Notes: generated by a model from the letters alone, not told the origin. Shown: positions 1-8,518, counted from the first letter of the stretch. The stretch: DNA of 39,332 bases from Bacteroidales bacterium (GCA_015489465.1 WFZS01000077.1:1-39332), one strand, 5' to 3'. Program-made: numbers and translations.

Positions 1-60
1 AAATACTTTACACTTTGTTTTTCAACAACTTAAAAACATGTATTTTTAAATTTAACAGAT

Positions 61-90
61 AAAAAAACCGCCTTGATAAAATCAAGACGG
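61..90 (-). terminator. Intrinsic terminator of the TPR gene
   Basis: On the minus strand a 10-bp stem (arms at 81-90 and 68-77, 3-nt loop, one G-U pair) is followed by seven U residues (A61-A67 on the plus strand). It lies about 38 bp downstream of the TPR gene stop, the right place for its transcript end. Confidence 0.85.
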
Positions 91-127
91 CTTTTAAAAA
101 TATAACTATTTAACTAACTACCCGGTA

Positions 128-1096
128 TTATTTACATTTCAGTACCTGTTCAACTTGATATTTTGCTGCATCAACGTTAGGACCTTGTTTTACCATTTTA
201 TAATATTTACATGCATTTGCATTATCGCCTGCACCTTGATAAGCTTGAGCAAGAACAAAGTAAATAGGATTCTTGTCACCTTCTTTTTTCAATTCCAAAG
301 CTTTTTTTGCTGCTTCTACACCTTTATTAAACTGTTTTGCCGAATTATATGCCAAAGCCAAATTCAAATAGAAATCGGCATCACCTTTACCGTATTTCAA
401 GGCTTGTTTGTAATAATTAACGGCTTTTGTAGCATTACCTTTTGAAAGTTCTTCACCACCGGCTTTGTAAAGAGCCAAATAAGCCATCTTTTCGGCTTTT
501 GAAGCAATAGCAGCCTGTTTTGATCCCTTTGATTTCAGCTGAATAGCTTTATCGGCAAATTCCATCATCTTGGCATAATCGCCTTTGTCTTTATAAACAG
601 CCTCTTTACCGAAAAATGCTTTTACGCATGTGGGTTTCTTTGCCAATGCATTATCAAATTGAGCCAAAGCTTCGTCATATTTTTTCTGCTTTAAATAATA
701 ATTTCCGTAACCATATAATACTTGAGGAATAATAGCTGTGAATTTCTTTGCCATTTTTGTATTACCGTATTTTTCGGCAACACCTTTTCCTTCTTCAAGA
801 ACTTTCAAAGAATTTTCAAATTTTTTCTTTTTGTATAAGATAACACCTTGTTTTAAATAAGAAGTTACCAAAGCCGATTTTGCTTTTTCCGTCATATCGG
901 AAGCGGCATCACCAACTTTTTCCCCCATTGAAACAACTTCCTTTAAAACCGGAATGGCATCTCCGTACTTTTTAGCTTTTACAAGCTCGATGGCTTGATT
1001 ATATTTCTGACCAACCTGATCTACCGTTTGTGCAGATACACCTATTGCTAAAAACAATACTGCTACCAAAGTAAATAATCTTTTATGCATTTTCAT
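128..1096 (-). CDS. Secreted/periplasmic TPR-repeat protein
   Basis: The 322-residue product starts with a clear signal peptide (MKMHKRLF, then a hydrophobic core ending GVSAQ, cleavage near residue 22). The rest is lysine/alanine-rich helical sequence with tetratricopeptide-like units. The best unit lies around residues 125-160 (YGNYYLKQKKYDEALAQFDN), another around 215-245 (KAVNYYKQALKYGKGDADFY), and another around 250-275. TPR arrays are protein-binding scaffolds, and nothing in the sequence identifies a partner. The gene stands alone between its own promoter and terminator. A second ATG two codons in (1090) is a possible start. The TPR class is fairly sure; the specific function is unknown. 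Confidence 0.85.
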   Translation of the reverse strand: MKMHKRLFTLVAVLFLAIGVSAQTVDQVGQKYNQAIELVKAKKYGDAIPVLKEVVSMGEKVGDAASDMTEKAKSALVTSYLKQGVILYKKKKFENSLKVLEEGKGVAEKYGNTKMAKKFTAIIPQVLYGYGNYYLKQKKYDEALAQFDNALAKKPTCVKAFFGKEAVYKDKGDYAKMMEFADKAIQLKSKGSKQAAIASKAEKMAYLALYKAGGEELSKGNATKAVNYYKQALKYGKGDADFYLNLALAYNSAKQFNKGVEAAKKALELKKEGDKNPIYFVLAQAYQGAGDNANACKYYKMVKQGPNVDAAKYQVEQVLKCK

Positions 1097-1127
1097 AATT
1101 TGTGATTTTTTGTTGAAAATTAAAGCG

Positions 1128-1135
1128 CAAAAATA
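1128..1135 (-). promoter_or_regulatory. Putative -7 element of the TPR gene
   Basis: Minus-strand TATTTTTG matches the Bacteroidota -7 consensus TAnnTTTG. It lies 32 bp upstream of the ATG at 1096, leaving a leader of about 25 nt. No convincing -33 TTTG is seen. Confidence 0.55.
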
Positions 1136-1230
1136 TAAATAATTAAAAATGTTCGATAATTACCAAAATTAAATTTCCCTAAAAAAGATTAAAAAGTGTT
1201 AATTATTACTCCCGCTTAAAAAACTACCAT

Positions 1231-1268
1231 AAAAAAAAACCCCGGTACTAAAAAAGTGCCGGGGTTTA
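1231..1268 (-). terminator. Intrinsic terminator of the ferredoxin gene
   Basis: A minus-strand stem of about 13 bp (outer arm AAACCCCGGCACT, one G-U pair, 5-nt loop) is followed by a run of nine U residues (A1231-A1239 on the plus strand). It starts 16 bp after the ferredoxin stop codon. Confidence 0.9.
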
Positions 1269-1283
1269 AAAAACCAAATGTTT

Positions 1284-1451
1284 TTATTCCGGATGAATAG
1301 CTTCTACTGGACAAACATCAGCGCAAGCGCCGCAATCCGTACATAAATCAGGATCAATCTTGTAGATTTCACCTTCAGAGATAGCTTCTACCGGACATTC
1401 GTCGATGCATGTACCGCAAGCAGTACAATCATCAGTAATTACATAAGCCAT
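1284..1451 (-). CDS. Small 2x[4Fe-4S] ferredoxin
   Basis: A 55-residue protein starting MAYVITDDC and ending VEAIHPE. It carries two complete CxxCxxCxxxCP motifs: Cys9, 12, 15, 19 and Cys37, 40, 43, 47. This is the classic clostridial-type bacterial ferredoxin of about 55 residues, which carries low-potential electrons in the cytoplasm. It has its own promoter and terminator and is transcribed divergently from korA, about 330 bp away. It is therefore an obvious candidate electron acceptor for the neighbouring 2-oxoacid oxidoreductase. The family call is certain; the pairing is inferred from position. Confidence 0.95.
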   Translation of the reverse strand: MAYVITDDCTACGTCIDECPVEAISEGEIYKIDPDLCTDCGACADVCPVEAIHPE

Positions 1452-1481
1452 AACAATTATTATTTTGGTTATTTATCGTTG

Positions 1482-1511
1482 CAAATATATGCAATTGTTT
1501 AAACATACAAA
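1482..1511 (-). promoter_or_regulatory. Ferredoxin promoter (-33 TTTG / -7 TATATTTG)
   Basis: On the minus strand TTTG (1508-1511) is followed after 18 bp by TATATTTG (1482-1489). This fits the Bacteroidota sigma-ABfr pattern TTTG-N19ish-TAnnTTTG. The -7 box ends 31 bp before the ATG at 1451. Confidence 0.7.
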
Positions 1512-1728
1512 TTCATTACCAAAAAATAATTCATAATCATTTTAAATATTTTAAACTTATTTAGAATTTATTCTTAATATAAATTTCATAGAAACAACCC
1601 TAACGGCAGAGCTATTCCCGGGTTTAGTTTTATAAATACATTATTTACAAATCCTTAGATATTTTTAAGTAATATCCGTAATTAATTAAAAAAATATGTA
1701 AGAATTCTATATCTATTAATAATTGACT

Positions 1729-1736
1729 TAATTTTG
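1729..1736 (+). promoter_or_regulatory. Putative -7 element of korAB
   Basis: TAATTTTG matches TAnnTTTG and lies 47 bp upstream of the korA ATG. No clear -33 TTTG is present at the expected distance. Confidence 0.6.
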
Positions 1737-1783
1737 CTCGATGCAAACGTATTAGATTGTTAATCTTAAATAATAAAAGATAA

Positions 1784-3634
1784 ATGACAAAACACAATAA
1801 AAAAACAGTTGAGTTGGAAAGTGCTGTAGTAAGATTTGCCGGAGATTCAGGTGACGGAATGCAGTTAACCGGTGGACTCTTTTCAGACTCTACAGCATTT
1901 GCGGGAAACGATTTTGCTACTTTCCCGGACTACCCTGCAGAAATCAGGGCACCTCAAGGAACGGTTTCCGGAGTTTCTGGTTTTCAAATTCATTTCGGAC
2001 ATACTGATATTCATACATCCGGAGATCAAGCGGATGTTTTGGTAGCAATGAACCCTGCTTCTTTAAAAGCAAATTTAAAATGGGTGAAACCCCACGGCAT
2101 TATCATAGTTGACTCGGATGCTTTTACCGAAAAAAATCTGAAAAAAGCGGGATATGAAACAAACCCTCTTGAAGACGGTTCGTTAAACGGTTATACAGTT
2201 ATACAAGCTCCCATTAGCACTTTGACCAAAGAGGCTGTAAAACATCTTAATCTGGATAACAAATCGGCAATGAAGAGCAAGAACATGTTTGCTCTGGGTA
2301 TCGTTTATTATCTTTTTAACCGTGATTACACAAAAACTTTCCCCTTCTTCGAAGAAAAATTTAAAAAGAACCCGTTAGTTGTGGAAGCTAACAAAACCGT
2401 TCTTAAAGAAGGTTATAATTATGCGGAAACAATAGAGCTTTTTCCTCAAACTTATGCCATAAAACCGGCACCTCTTAATAAAGGAAGGTACCGTAACGTT
2501 ACTGGTAACCTTGCAACTTCATGGGGTATTTTGGCTGCTGCGGAAAGATCGGGGCACAATCTGTTTTTAGGATCATACCCCATTACTCCTGCATCCGAAA
2601 TATTACAGGAAATAACAAAACACAAAAGCCTTTCGGCAATAGGTATTCAAATGGAAGATGAGATTGCCGGTATTGTTTCCACAATAGGAGCAAGTTTTGC
2701 TGGAGCTCTTGCGGTAACTTCTACATCAGGTCCAGGACTTTCCTTAAAAACAGAAGCTCTGGGTCTGGCTGTTATGACCGAACTGCCGGTTGTGGTTATT
2801 GACGTTCAACGTGGCGGTCCGTCAACAGGATTGCCCACCAAATCGGAACAATCGGATCTATATCAAGCACTGTTCGGACGTAACGGAGATGCTCCCGTTG
2901 TAGTTATGGCTGCCAAAAGTGCCGCCGACTGTTTCTATTCGGCTTACGAAGCTTGTAAAATAGCAATGGAGCACATGGTTCCCGTAATTTTACTTACGGA
3001 CGGTTCCATAGCAAACGGTTCGGAAGTTTTTAAAATCCCTAAAGTTGCAGACCTGCCCGAGATAAATCCTCCGGTGGCAAAAGCTAACGACCCGAATTAT
3101 GCTCCTTACCGTCGTAACCCGGAAAAGCTTAACAGGTATTGGGCATTACCGGGTACCGAAGGATTACGTCACAGAATAGGCGGACTTGAAAAAGAAGATA
3201 TTACGGGACATGTTTCGCATGACCCGTTAAACCACCAAAAAATGACCAAATTCCGTCAGGAAAAAGTTGACAAGGTAGCTAACTACATTGACGATTTGGA
3301 AGTGTTCGGCGATGAAGAAGGAGAACTTCTCGTTATCAGTTGGGGCGGTACATACGGAGTAGTTTTGACAGCCATAGAAGAAATGAGAGCGGAAGGTAAA
3401 AATGTAAGTCATGCCCACTTTAAACATATTATGCCTTTACCTAAAAATACCGCCGAAGTGTTCTCCAAATTTAAAAAACACATTGTCGTTGAAATAAACA
3501 ACGGTCAGTTTGTTAATTATTTAAGAATGAAGTTACCTGACTTTAAATACAGTCAATACAATAAGATTCAAGGATTGCCATTTATGGTTAACGAATTAAA
3601 AGAACAGTTTAACGACCTTTTAAATGAAAAATAA
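1784..3634 (+). CDS. korA: 2-oxoglutarate:ferredoxin oxidoreductase, alpha subunit (gamma-alpha fusion)
   Basis: This 616-residue subunit joins an N-terminal gamma domain (about residues 10-200, starting VRFAGDSGDGMQLTGG) to the alpha pyrimidine-binding and transketolase C-terminal domains. The alpha part shows YPITPASEIL, MEDEIAGI, TSTSGPGLSLK and RGGPSTGLPTKSEQSDL, hallmarks of the KorA group. With KorB it oxidatively decarboxylates a 2-oxoacid, most likely 2-oxoglutarate, to the acyl-CoA while reducing ferredoxin in the cytoplasm. Length and architecture match the fused KorA of Bacteroidota and archaea. The korB start overlaps its 3' end, so the two are translated from one message. Substrate choice (2-oxoglutarate rather than pyruvate or a branched-chain acid) rests on family resemblance only. 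Confidence 0.93.
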   Translation: MTKHNKKTVELESAVVRFAGDSGDGMQLTGGLFSDSTAFAGNDFATFPDYPAEIRAPQGTVSGVSGFQIHFGHTDIHTSGDQADVLVAMNPASLKANLKWVKPHGIIIVDSDAFTEKNLKKAGYETNPLEDGSLNGYTVIQAPISTLTKEAVKHLNLDNKSAMKSKNMFALGIVYYLFNRDYTKTFPFFEEKFKKNPLVVEANKTVLKEGYNYAETIELFPQTYAIKPAPLNKGRYRNVTGNLATSWGILAAAERSGHNLFLGSYPITPASEILQEITKHKSLSAIGIQMEDEIAGIVSTIGASFAGALAVTSTSGPGLSLKTEALGLAVMTELPVVVIDVQRGGPSTGLPTKSEQSDLYQALFGRNGDAPVVVMAAKSAADCFYSAYEACKIAMEHMVPVILLTDGSIANGSEVFKIPKVADLPEINPPVAKANDPNYAPYRRNPEKLNRYWALPGTEGLRHRIGGLEKEDITGHVSHDPLNHQKMTKFRQEKVDKVANYIDDLEVFGDEEGELLVISWGGTYGVVLTAIEEMRAEGKNVSHAHFKHIMPLPKNTAEVFSKFKKHIVVEINNGQFVNYLRMKLPDFKYSQYNKIQGLPFMVNELKEQFNDLLNEK

Positions 3635-4679
3635 AATGGAAAATAAAATAGATACAAAACCTGTAAAACTCACCAGGGAAGATTTTGAGAGCGATCAAAT
3701 GGTAAAATGGTGTCCGGGTTGTGGTGACCATGCCATTTTAAGATCCGTTGAAGCCGTTTTCCCCACCATAGGTGAAAGGTTAGGACTCAAAAAAGAGGAT
3801 TTTGTTGTTGTTTCGGGCATAGGATGTTCTTCCAGATTTCCTTATTATATGAACACGTATGGATTTCACGGAATTCACGGAAGAGCCGCAGTACTTGCCA
3901 CCGGTATAAAACTTACCAATCCCAAATTAAATGTATGGGTAATAAGTGGTGACGGAGATTCAATGGCAATAGGTGGAAACCACTTTATCCACGCAGCCCG
4001 CCGTAATGTTGACATGAACTACTTAATGTTTAACAACAGGATCTACGGGTTGACAAAAGGACAATATTCTCCAACCACATATAAAGGTCAAAAAACCAAA
4101 ACATCACCTCAAGGTGTTTTTGAAGAACCTTTTAACCCGGGCGAACTGGTTATCGGTGCCAAAGGAAGGTTTTTTGCAAGAGTGGTTGACACCAATCCCA
4201 AATTAATGCAAAAAACTTTTATTGAAGCTGCAATGTTTAAAGGTACTTCAATAGTTGAAATACTTGCCAACTGCGTGATTTTTAACAATAAAACACACGG
4301 CTTGATAACCGGAAAAGACACAAAAGATGATTATCAGCTTATACTTGAAGCAGGTAAACCGATGATTTTCGGAAAAGAGAAAAACAAAGGAATAATCCTG
4401 CAAAACAACAAACTTAAAGTTGTTACCATAGGTGAAGACGGTATTACCGAAGATGATATCCTTGTTCATGATCCAACAACAAAAGATGCCGGAATACATA
4501 TGATGCTTGCAAGTATGCAAGCTCCCGACTATCCTGTTGCTTTGGGTGTCATAAGAGCAGTTCCCGAAAAACCCTTTGAACAAATAATTTGGGATACGAT
4601 TGAACATGAAAAAGAGGTTTCACCTTATAAAAATGTTGACGATCTTTTGAACAGTGGTAACACCTGGGAAATAGACTAA
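3624..4679 (+). CDS. korB: 2-oxoglutarate:ferredoxin oxidoreductase, beta subunit
   Basis: The 351-residue thiamine-diphosphate-binding subunit shows WCPGCGDHAI (Cys30 and Cys33, part of the Fe-S ligand set), GIGCSSR, and the TPP/Mg motif GDGDSMAIGGNH followed by NNRIYGLTKGQ. It forms the catalytic core with KorA. The ATG at 3624 overlaps the korA stop by 11 nt; a second in-frame ATG at 3636, two bases after that stop, is equally plausible. Either arrangement implies translational coupling. No korC/korD-type ferredoxin subunit follows. The gene ends at a strong hairpin terminator. Confidence 0.93.
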   Translation: MKNKMENKIDTKPVKLTREDFESDQMVKWCPGCGDHAILRSVEAVFPTIGERLGLKKEDFVVVSGIGCSSRFPYYMNTYGFHGIHGRAAVLATGIKLTNPKLNVWVISGDGDSMAIGGNHFIHAARRNVDMNYLMFNNRIYGLTKGQYSPTTYKGQKTKTSPQGVFEEPFNPGELVIGAKGRFFARVVDTNPKLMQKTFIEAAMFKGTSIVEILANCVIFNNKTHGLITGKDTKDDYQLILEAGKPMIFGKEKNKGIILQNNKLKVVTIGEDGITEDDILVHDPTTKDAGIHMMLASMQAPDYPVALGVIRAVPEKPFEQIIWDTIEHEKEVSPYKNVDDLLNSGNTWEID

Positions 4680-4701
4680 AAAATAAACTTCATCAAATAA
4701 T

Positions 4702-4738
4702 AAAAGCAGGCTGTCTGAAAAGACAACCTGCTTTTTTT
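4702..4738. terminator. Bidirectional terminator between korB and the convergent secreted-protein gene
   Basis: Arms of 15 nt (4702-4716 and 4721-4735) enclose a GAAA loop, with one C-A mismatch on the plus strand that becomes G-U on the minus strand. A run of seven T follows on the plus strand and four A precede it. It sits 23 bp after korB and 23 bp after the end of the minus-strand gene, so it can serve both. Confidence 0.88.
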
Positions 4739-4760
4739 ACATTACATACTTTGACGGTTG

Positions 4761-6926
4761 TTACCTTCTTCTACCTCTCATCCCGGCTCTTCCACGGTAG
4801 GATCCGGTTCTTCGTGATCTATTGTAGTTATAACTGCGATTTCCCCTGCTACGGCTTTGATAGGAACGTTGTAACTGCTGACGCTGCTGCTGAGAGATCC
4901 TTGAACCACTTCTTGCAGTACGGGATTGCGGACGTTGTTTTGCAGGTCTTGTTGAAGGACGGGCAGGCTGTTTACCTGATGCGTTTCTCGGCTGACGTTT
5001 ATTTTCCACTTTTTTCCAGTTGCCGTTCTTATTTCTCATGTAAATGTTTCCTTTTCTATCGGTATAAACATTATTAGGTCTTTTCACAGGTCTTGCTTTT
5101 CTGTTTAAGTCACGGGATTGTCGAGGTGAACCTGTCCTAATAACTCCGTTATTAGCCCTATACCTGTAAACATTATTATACGTATTTCTTCTACCCGCAT
5201 AATAACCTGCCGCAGCACCACGCCTGTATCCGTGATAATAACCTCTTCTATACCAGTGGTAATATCCATGACGGTATCCCGGATAAAATCCTCTGGGACC
5301 CCACCAACCCCGGTAAGGATGAAACCTCCATCCTACCCAACCGAAGCTAATCCCGAATGAAAATCCCCAGCCTGTATAAGGATTCCAGTGAGCGCCAAAT
5401 CCCCACGTAACGGGACGGGGAAAATAATAGTGATAATACCAAGGTCTGTACCAATAACCGGTTCCGTAAACCACGCATCCATGATATGCAAACGACCAGG
5501 TGTATCCGGGGAGATAACCTACATATACAATGTCAGGTGATGAATCGTAAATATAAACATACTTAACATTGTAAGCTTCAGACTCAGGCGGTATTTTATC
5601 CACATCTTCAGGTCGTTTATCACTTACTTTCCAAGGACCTTCGGGTTTATCGGAAACAAACCAAATTCCATCATCAACCGCAAAATATTTGTTCCCGCTT
5701 AAAATAACGGTTTTATCACTGTTCTTTGCAACCGACAATTCCGTCCCTTTTATTTTTTCAAATTTCGGAGCCCCGTCCCATTTTACTTTCAATGTTGTCT
5801 TTTTTCTGTCAACCTCTGCCGTTTGCGGGATTGTCTGTTCCAAAATGGCCTCTTTCGCCTCTTCCGTTCCCGGAACATTAGCTCTTACTTCCGCCATCTC
5901 GGAATCTTCGGGAATTTTTTTAAAGTCTCCGGGCAAATCTTCGGGCTCAACAAATTGCCAACTTCCGTCTTTCAATGATTTCGATTTGTACCATCTGCCT
6001 GCCAATAAAACATAAAGTTCTTGTGTTTTTATATACCTTATTATATCATTATCGGTATTTGTAACGTAAAGAAGTCCGGTACTGTCAATAGTACCGTATT
6101 TGGGTTCACCGTCCGTTGAAACAAGTTCGGCAGGTTTTGTCGAAACAATGATTTCGGGTGCCGTTTTCATATTTTTTGTTATGGAATCCTCTTTTGTTTC
6201 AGGCATGTTTTGTTCAGCAAATTTTACTATATCGGAAGGAACTTTATCAGTATTCTTGTAACCGGAAAGAACATCTTTGGATTTATACCAAAATTTTCCT
6301 CCTTTTATATAATAGTCATGCTTTTTCTTAACTATAAAAAAAGGAGTATTTACAACATATTCGAATTTTTGTCCGCTAACACTTTTTAAAATCGGATCGC
6401 CGTCAATGGTAACAAGAACTGCGGGTTTTGTTCTGAAAAAAATGCGGGGAGGATTATTATTAACTTTATCAGACAATAATTTAATGTTCCCTGACTCCTC
6501 CAAAGCGGCTAATATCCTGTCAAGAGACATTACCATATCCCACGACTCAATTTCCCCGGTCAAAAGTTTTGCGAATCTGTTGACACGGGCCGTATCATCA
6601 AAATCGGGAAAATGAATCTTGATTATATTTAATTTCTCCAAAATTGCCGTTCTGGTATCGTAATCGGCCGAAATCCTTGCTTTAAACCATAATGCACCGA
6701 AAATCTCATCTTCGCCTTTAGGTTTTACCGACAAAGCCATTCTACCTTCTAAAATATTGCCTTCCAATTTATCCAATTGGGGCTGGTAAAGAACCACTTC
6801 GGTTCCGTTTTTTGTTATCTCTTTCGGCCATTTCAGACCTATTTCTTCATCACCGCTTTTTTCTTGTGAAAAAGTGTTAATTGAAAACAAGACAATGAAA
6901 GCAGCTAAAAAATATTTCAATTTCAT
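4761..6926 (-). CDS. Large secreted protein with three internal repeats and an aromatic/Arg-rich C-terminus
   Basis: The start at 6926 gives MKLKYFLAAFIVLFSINTFSQ, a clean signal peptide. The longer frame to 7013 begins with a non-standard start inside the upstream gene and is rejected. Of 721 residues, about 161-235, 257-340 and 376-450 form three related units. These share TKPAxLVxxDGxP, a YVxNT-like strand and GxWYKSK (FWYKSKD, RWYKSKS, IWFVSDK), then a proline-rich end such as KIPExSE. Residues about 451-580 are extremely rich in Tyr, Trp, Gly and His. The last 140 or so are Arg/Asn/Gln/Ser-rich and strongly basic. It follows a beta-barrel-like gene by 19 bp, so both are probably cotranscribed and exported. 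I cannot assign an activity; a cell-surface or extracellular structural role is a guess. Confidence 0.8.
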   Translation of the reverse strand: MKLKYFLAAFIVLFSINTFSQEKSGDEEIGLKWPKEITKNGTEVVLYQPQLDKLEGNILEGRMALSVKPKGEDEIFGALWFKARISADYDTRTAILEKLNIIKIHFPDFDDTARVNRFAKLLTGEIESWDMVMSLDRILAALEESGNIKLLSDKVNNNPPRIFFRTKPAVLVTIDGDPILKSVSGQKFEYVVNTPFFIVKKKHDYYIKGGKFWYKSKDVLSGYKNTDKVPSDIVKFAEQNMPETKEDSITKNMKTAPEIIVSTKPAELVSTDGEPKYGTIDSTGLLYVTNTDNDIIRYIKTQELYVLLAGRWYKSKSLKDGSWQFVEPEDLPGDFKKIPEDSEMAEVRANVPGTEEAKEAILEQTIPQTAEVDRKKTTLKVKWDGAPKFEKIKGTELSVAKNSDKTVILSGNKYFAVDDGIWFVSDKPEGPWKVSDKRPEDVDKIPPESEAYNVKYVYIYDSSPDIVYVGYLPGYTWSFAYHGCVVYGTGYWYRPWYYHYYFPRPVTWGFGAHWNPYTGWGFSFGISFGWVGWRFHPYRGWWGPRGFYPGYRHGYYHWYRRGYYHGYRRGAAAGYYAGRRNTYNNVYRYRANNGVIRTGSPRQSRDLNRKARPVKRPNNVYTDRKGNIYMRNKNGNWKKVENKRQPRNASGKQPARPSTRPAKQRPQSRTARSGSRISQQQRQQLQRSYQSRSRGNRSYNYNRSRRTGSYRGRAGMRGRRR

Positions 6927-6945
6927 AATTTTTACTTTATATATT

Positions 6946-7611
6946 TTAGTTCTTACTAAATGCAAATTTATTATTCCTGAACAGCATAAAATCAAAAGCC
7001 AAATACAAAACATTGACTTTTAAGTTTTTATAAGGCTTATTACCTGCGGAATCAACAAAATCACGATTAAAAAATTCACTTAAATAATATTTGATTTTTA
7101 CTCCTACCCCGGGGGCAAAATTGTAACCGGCAAATACAGAATGATAAACAACGGGAGTTCTGTCCGAAAACCATTCCTTGAAATCACTCTCATCATTATA
7201 AATATATTTTTTCTCCCTGTAACCTACCGGAAACTCGGGTTCATAACCCATATAGAAATAACCTTTATTCATATTTCCCAACTTGATTGCGACAGGGATT
7301 CCAACATTATATGTCCTGAACTTATATCGTAAAGAGGTATCAGAATAATTTAATATAAATCCCGAATTATGTACGGTCACTCCTAAAGTCAAACCAAAAT
7401 GTTTGCCAAAATCCTTATTAGCCTGAACAGCAAAGTTGAATGCAGGTGTAAACCGCATTACCGTACCCGCATCATCGTTAATGCCGTCAATCAACCCGAA
7501 CGACATAATAACCTCGGGACCATATGTTATATAAACTCTATTACCGGTTTGTGAATAAACACGTAATGACATTAACAGTATCAAAATAAAAACATAAAAA
7601 CTTTTACTCAT
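6946..7611 (-). CDS. Secreted outer-membrane beta-barrel-like protein
   Basis: A 221-residue protein with a signal peptide (MSKSFYVFILILLMSLRVYSQ). It then shows alternating polar/aromatic strands typical of small Bacteroidota outer-membrane barrels (PorT/OmpW-like), for example VYITYGPEVIMSFG, FNFAVQANKDFG, FGLTLGVTVHNSG, GYFYMGYEPEF and VLYLAFDFMLF. Pairs of strands separated by short turns recur about every 20-25 residues, consistent with an eight-stranded barrel. It is the first gene of a two-gene unit with the repeat-containing secreted protein 19 bp downstream. Function unknown; the barrel call comes from strand pattern only. Confidence 0.7.
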   Translation of the reverse strand: MSKSFYVFILILLMSLRVYSQTGNRVYITYGPEVIMSFGLIDGINDDAGTVMRFTPAFNFAVQANKDFGKHFGLTLGVTVHNSGFILNYSDTSLRYKFRTYNVGIPVAIKLGNMNKGYFYMGYEPEFPVGYREKKYIYNDESDFKEWFSDRTPVVYHSVFAGYNFAPGVGVKIKYYLSEFFNRDFVDSAGNKPYKNLKVNVLYLAFDFMLFRNNKFAFSKN

Positions 7612-7649
7612 AACAAACTCTTTAAAGGTTTAACATCAGCTAAATTACA

Positions 7650-7657
7650 TAACTTTG
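7650..7657 (+). promoter_or_regulatory. Putative -7 element of the dCMP deaminase gene
   Basis: TAACTTTG, an exact match to TAnnTTTG, lies 25 bp before the ATG at 7683. Confidence 0.6.
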
Positions 7658-7682
7658 CACACCTTATGAAAAATAAATTGTG

Positions 7683-8117
7683 ATGGACAAAAAGGATAAT
7701 CAAACCAAATTCGACAAAAGCTATCTTGAAATGGCGTTTGTTTGGGCAAAAAATTCATATTGCAAGCGCCGTCAAGTGGGAGCCCTTTTGGTAAAAGATA
7801 AAATGATTATTTCGGACGGTTATAACGGAACGCCGTCAGGTTTTGAGAACGTATGCGAAGAAGGGGATGTTACGAAGCCATACGTATTACATGCCGAAGC
7901 AAACGCCATAACCAAAGTTGCCAAATCGGGCAACAGCAGTGAGGGTGCAACACTTTACGTAACCGATTCACCGTGCATGGAATGTTCCAAATTGATAATA
8001 CAATCAGGAATTTCGAGGGTGGTTTACGCAAGGGAATACAGAATTATTGACGGCATCGAGCTTTTAAAAAGAGCAGGTGTGGAAGTTGTAAAAATGGATT
8101 TTGACAAAAATAAATAA
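7683..8117 (+). CDS. comEB: dCMP deaminase family protein
   Basis: A 144-residue cytidine/deoxycytidylate deaminase. The zinc site is complete: HAEANAI supplies His and the catalytic Glu, and PCMEC supplies two Cys. RRQVGALLVKD and DGYNGTPSGFENVCE are typical of the dCMP deaminase/ComEB family, which converts dCMP to dUMP for thymidylate synthesis. The open frame extends one codon upstream to a GTG at 7680, but the ATG at 7683 is the likelier start. It stands between its own promoter and that of rpsT. dCMP as substrate is inferred from the family. Confidence 0.92.
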   Translation: MDKKDNQTKFDKSYLEMAFVWAKNSYCKRRQVGALLVKDKMIISDGYNGTPSGFENVCEEGDVTKPYVLHAEANAITKVAKSGNSSEGATLYVTDSPCMECSKLIIQSGISRVVYAREYRIIDGIELLKRAGVEVVKMDFDKNK

Positions 8118-8147
8118 CATTTTTACCTTGCATATAATTAATTTATA

Positions 8148-8155
8148 TATCTTTG
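8148..8155 (+). promoter_or_regulatory. Putative -7 element of rpsT
   Basis: TATCTTTG matches TAnnTTTG, 37 bp upstream of the rpsT ATG. A possible weak -33 (CTTG at 8127-8130) is 17 bp upstream. Confidence 0.6.
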
Positions 8156-8192
8156 CAGCCCAAAATTAAAACCATTTAACAACATTAGTATT

Positions 8193-8447
8193 ATGGCTAA
8201 TCATAAATCAGCGCTGAAGAGAATCAGACAAAATGAAGCAAGAAAGCTGCATAATCGTTATTATGCCAAAACAATGCGAAATGCAGTACGTAAATTCAAA
8301 AGAATTACTGACAAGAGTGAAGCTGAAGCTCAATTACCGAAATTAACCGCTATGATTGACAAATTGGCTAAAAGAAGGATAATTCACAAAAACAAAGCCG
8401 GTAATTTAAAATCTAAGATTGCCAAATACATGAATAGCCTTTCATAG
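8193..8447 (+). CDS. rpsT: 30S ribosomal protein S20
   Basis: An 84-residue, highly basic, all-helical protein beginning [18 protein letters not shown] and containing [14 protein letters not shown] near the end, diagnostic for S20. It binds 16S rRNA early in 30S assembly. The length is normal for the family. It is a single-gene unit with its own promoter and a terminator starting about 20 bp downstream. Confidence 0.97.
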   Translation: MANHKSALKRIRQNEARKLHNRYYAKTMRNAVRKFKRITDKSEAEAQLPKLTAMIDKLAKRRIIHKNKAGNLKSKIAKYMNSLS

Positions 8448-8466
8448 TCTGATTCATTTGAAAATA

Positions 8467-8501
8467 TAAAAACCCGGATACTTTATGTGTTCGGGTTTTT
8501 T
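8467..8501 (+). terminator. Intrinsic terminator of rpsT
   Basis: A stem of about 11 bp (AACCCGGATAC paired with GTGTTCGGGTT, including G-U pairs, 5-nt loop) is followed by a T-rich tract at 8496-8510. It lies only 18 bp before the radC ATG, so radC needs a promoter inside or beyond the hairpin, or partial read-through. Confidence 0.82.
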
Positions 8502-8518
8502 GTTATTTTTATCCTCGC

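Larger units (their letters stand above)
1452..1783. other. Divergent intergenic region, ferredoxin / korA
   Basis: These 332 very AT-rich bases hold the outward promoters of the ferredoxin (minus) and korA (plus). I see no other open frame above about 15 codons, no tRNA and no strong hairpin. The middle (about 1530-1700) is simple AT-rich sequence in which I recognise nothing. Confidence 0.7.

Noticed and set aside
155-445. 96-codon plus-strand frame inside the first TPR gene
   Set aside because: Its Cys/Phe/Ile-rich translation is a shadow of the Lys-rich TPR gene on the opposite strand.
4751-5077. 108-codon plus-strand frame at the end of the repeat-containing secreted protein
   Set aside because: It is antisense to the Arg-rich tail, starts just after the terminator, and shows no domain features.
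6927-7013. 29-codon N-terminal extension of the large secreted protein
   Set aside because: It lies inside the preceding barrel-like gene. The internal ATG at 6926 begins a clean signal peptide.
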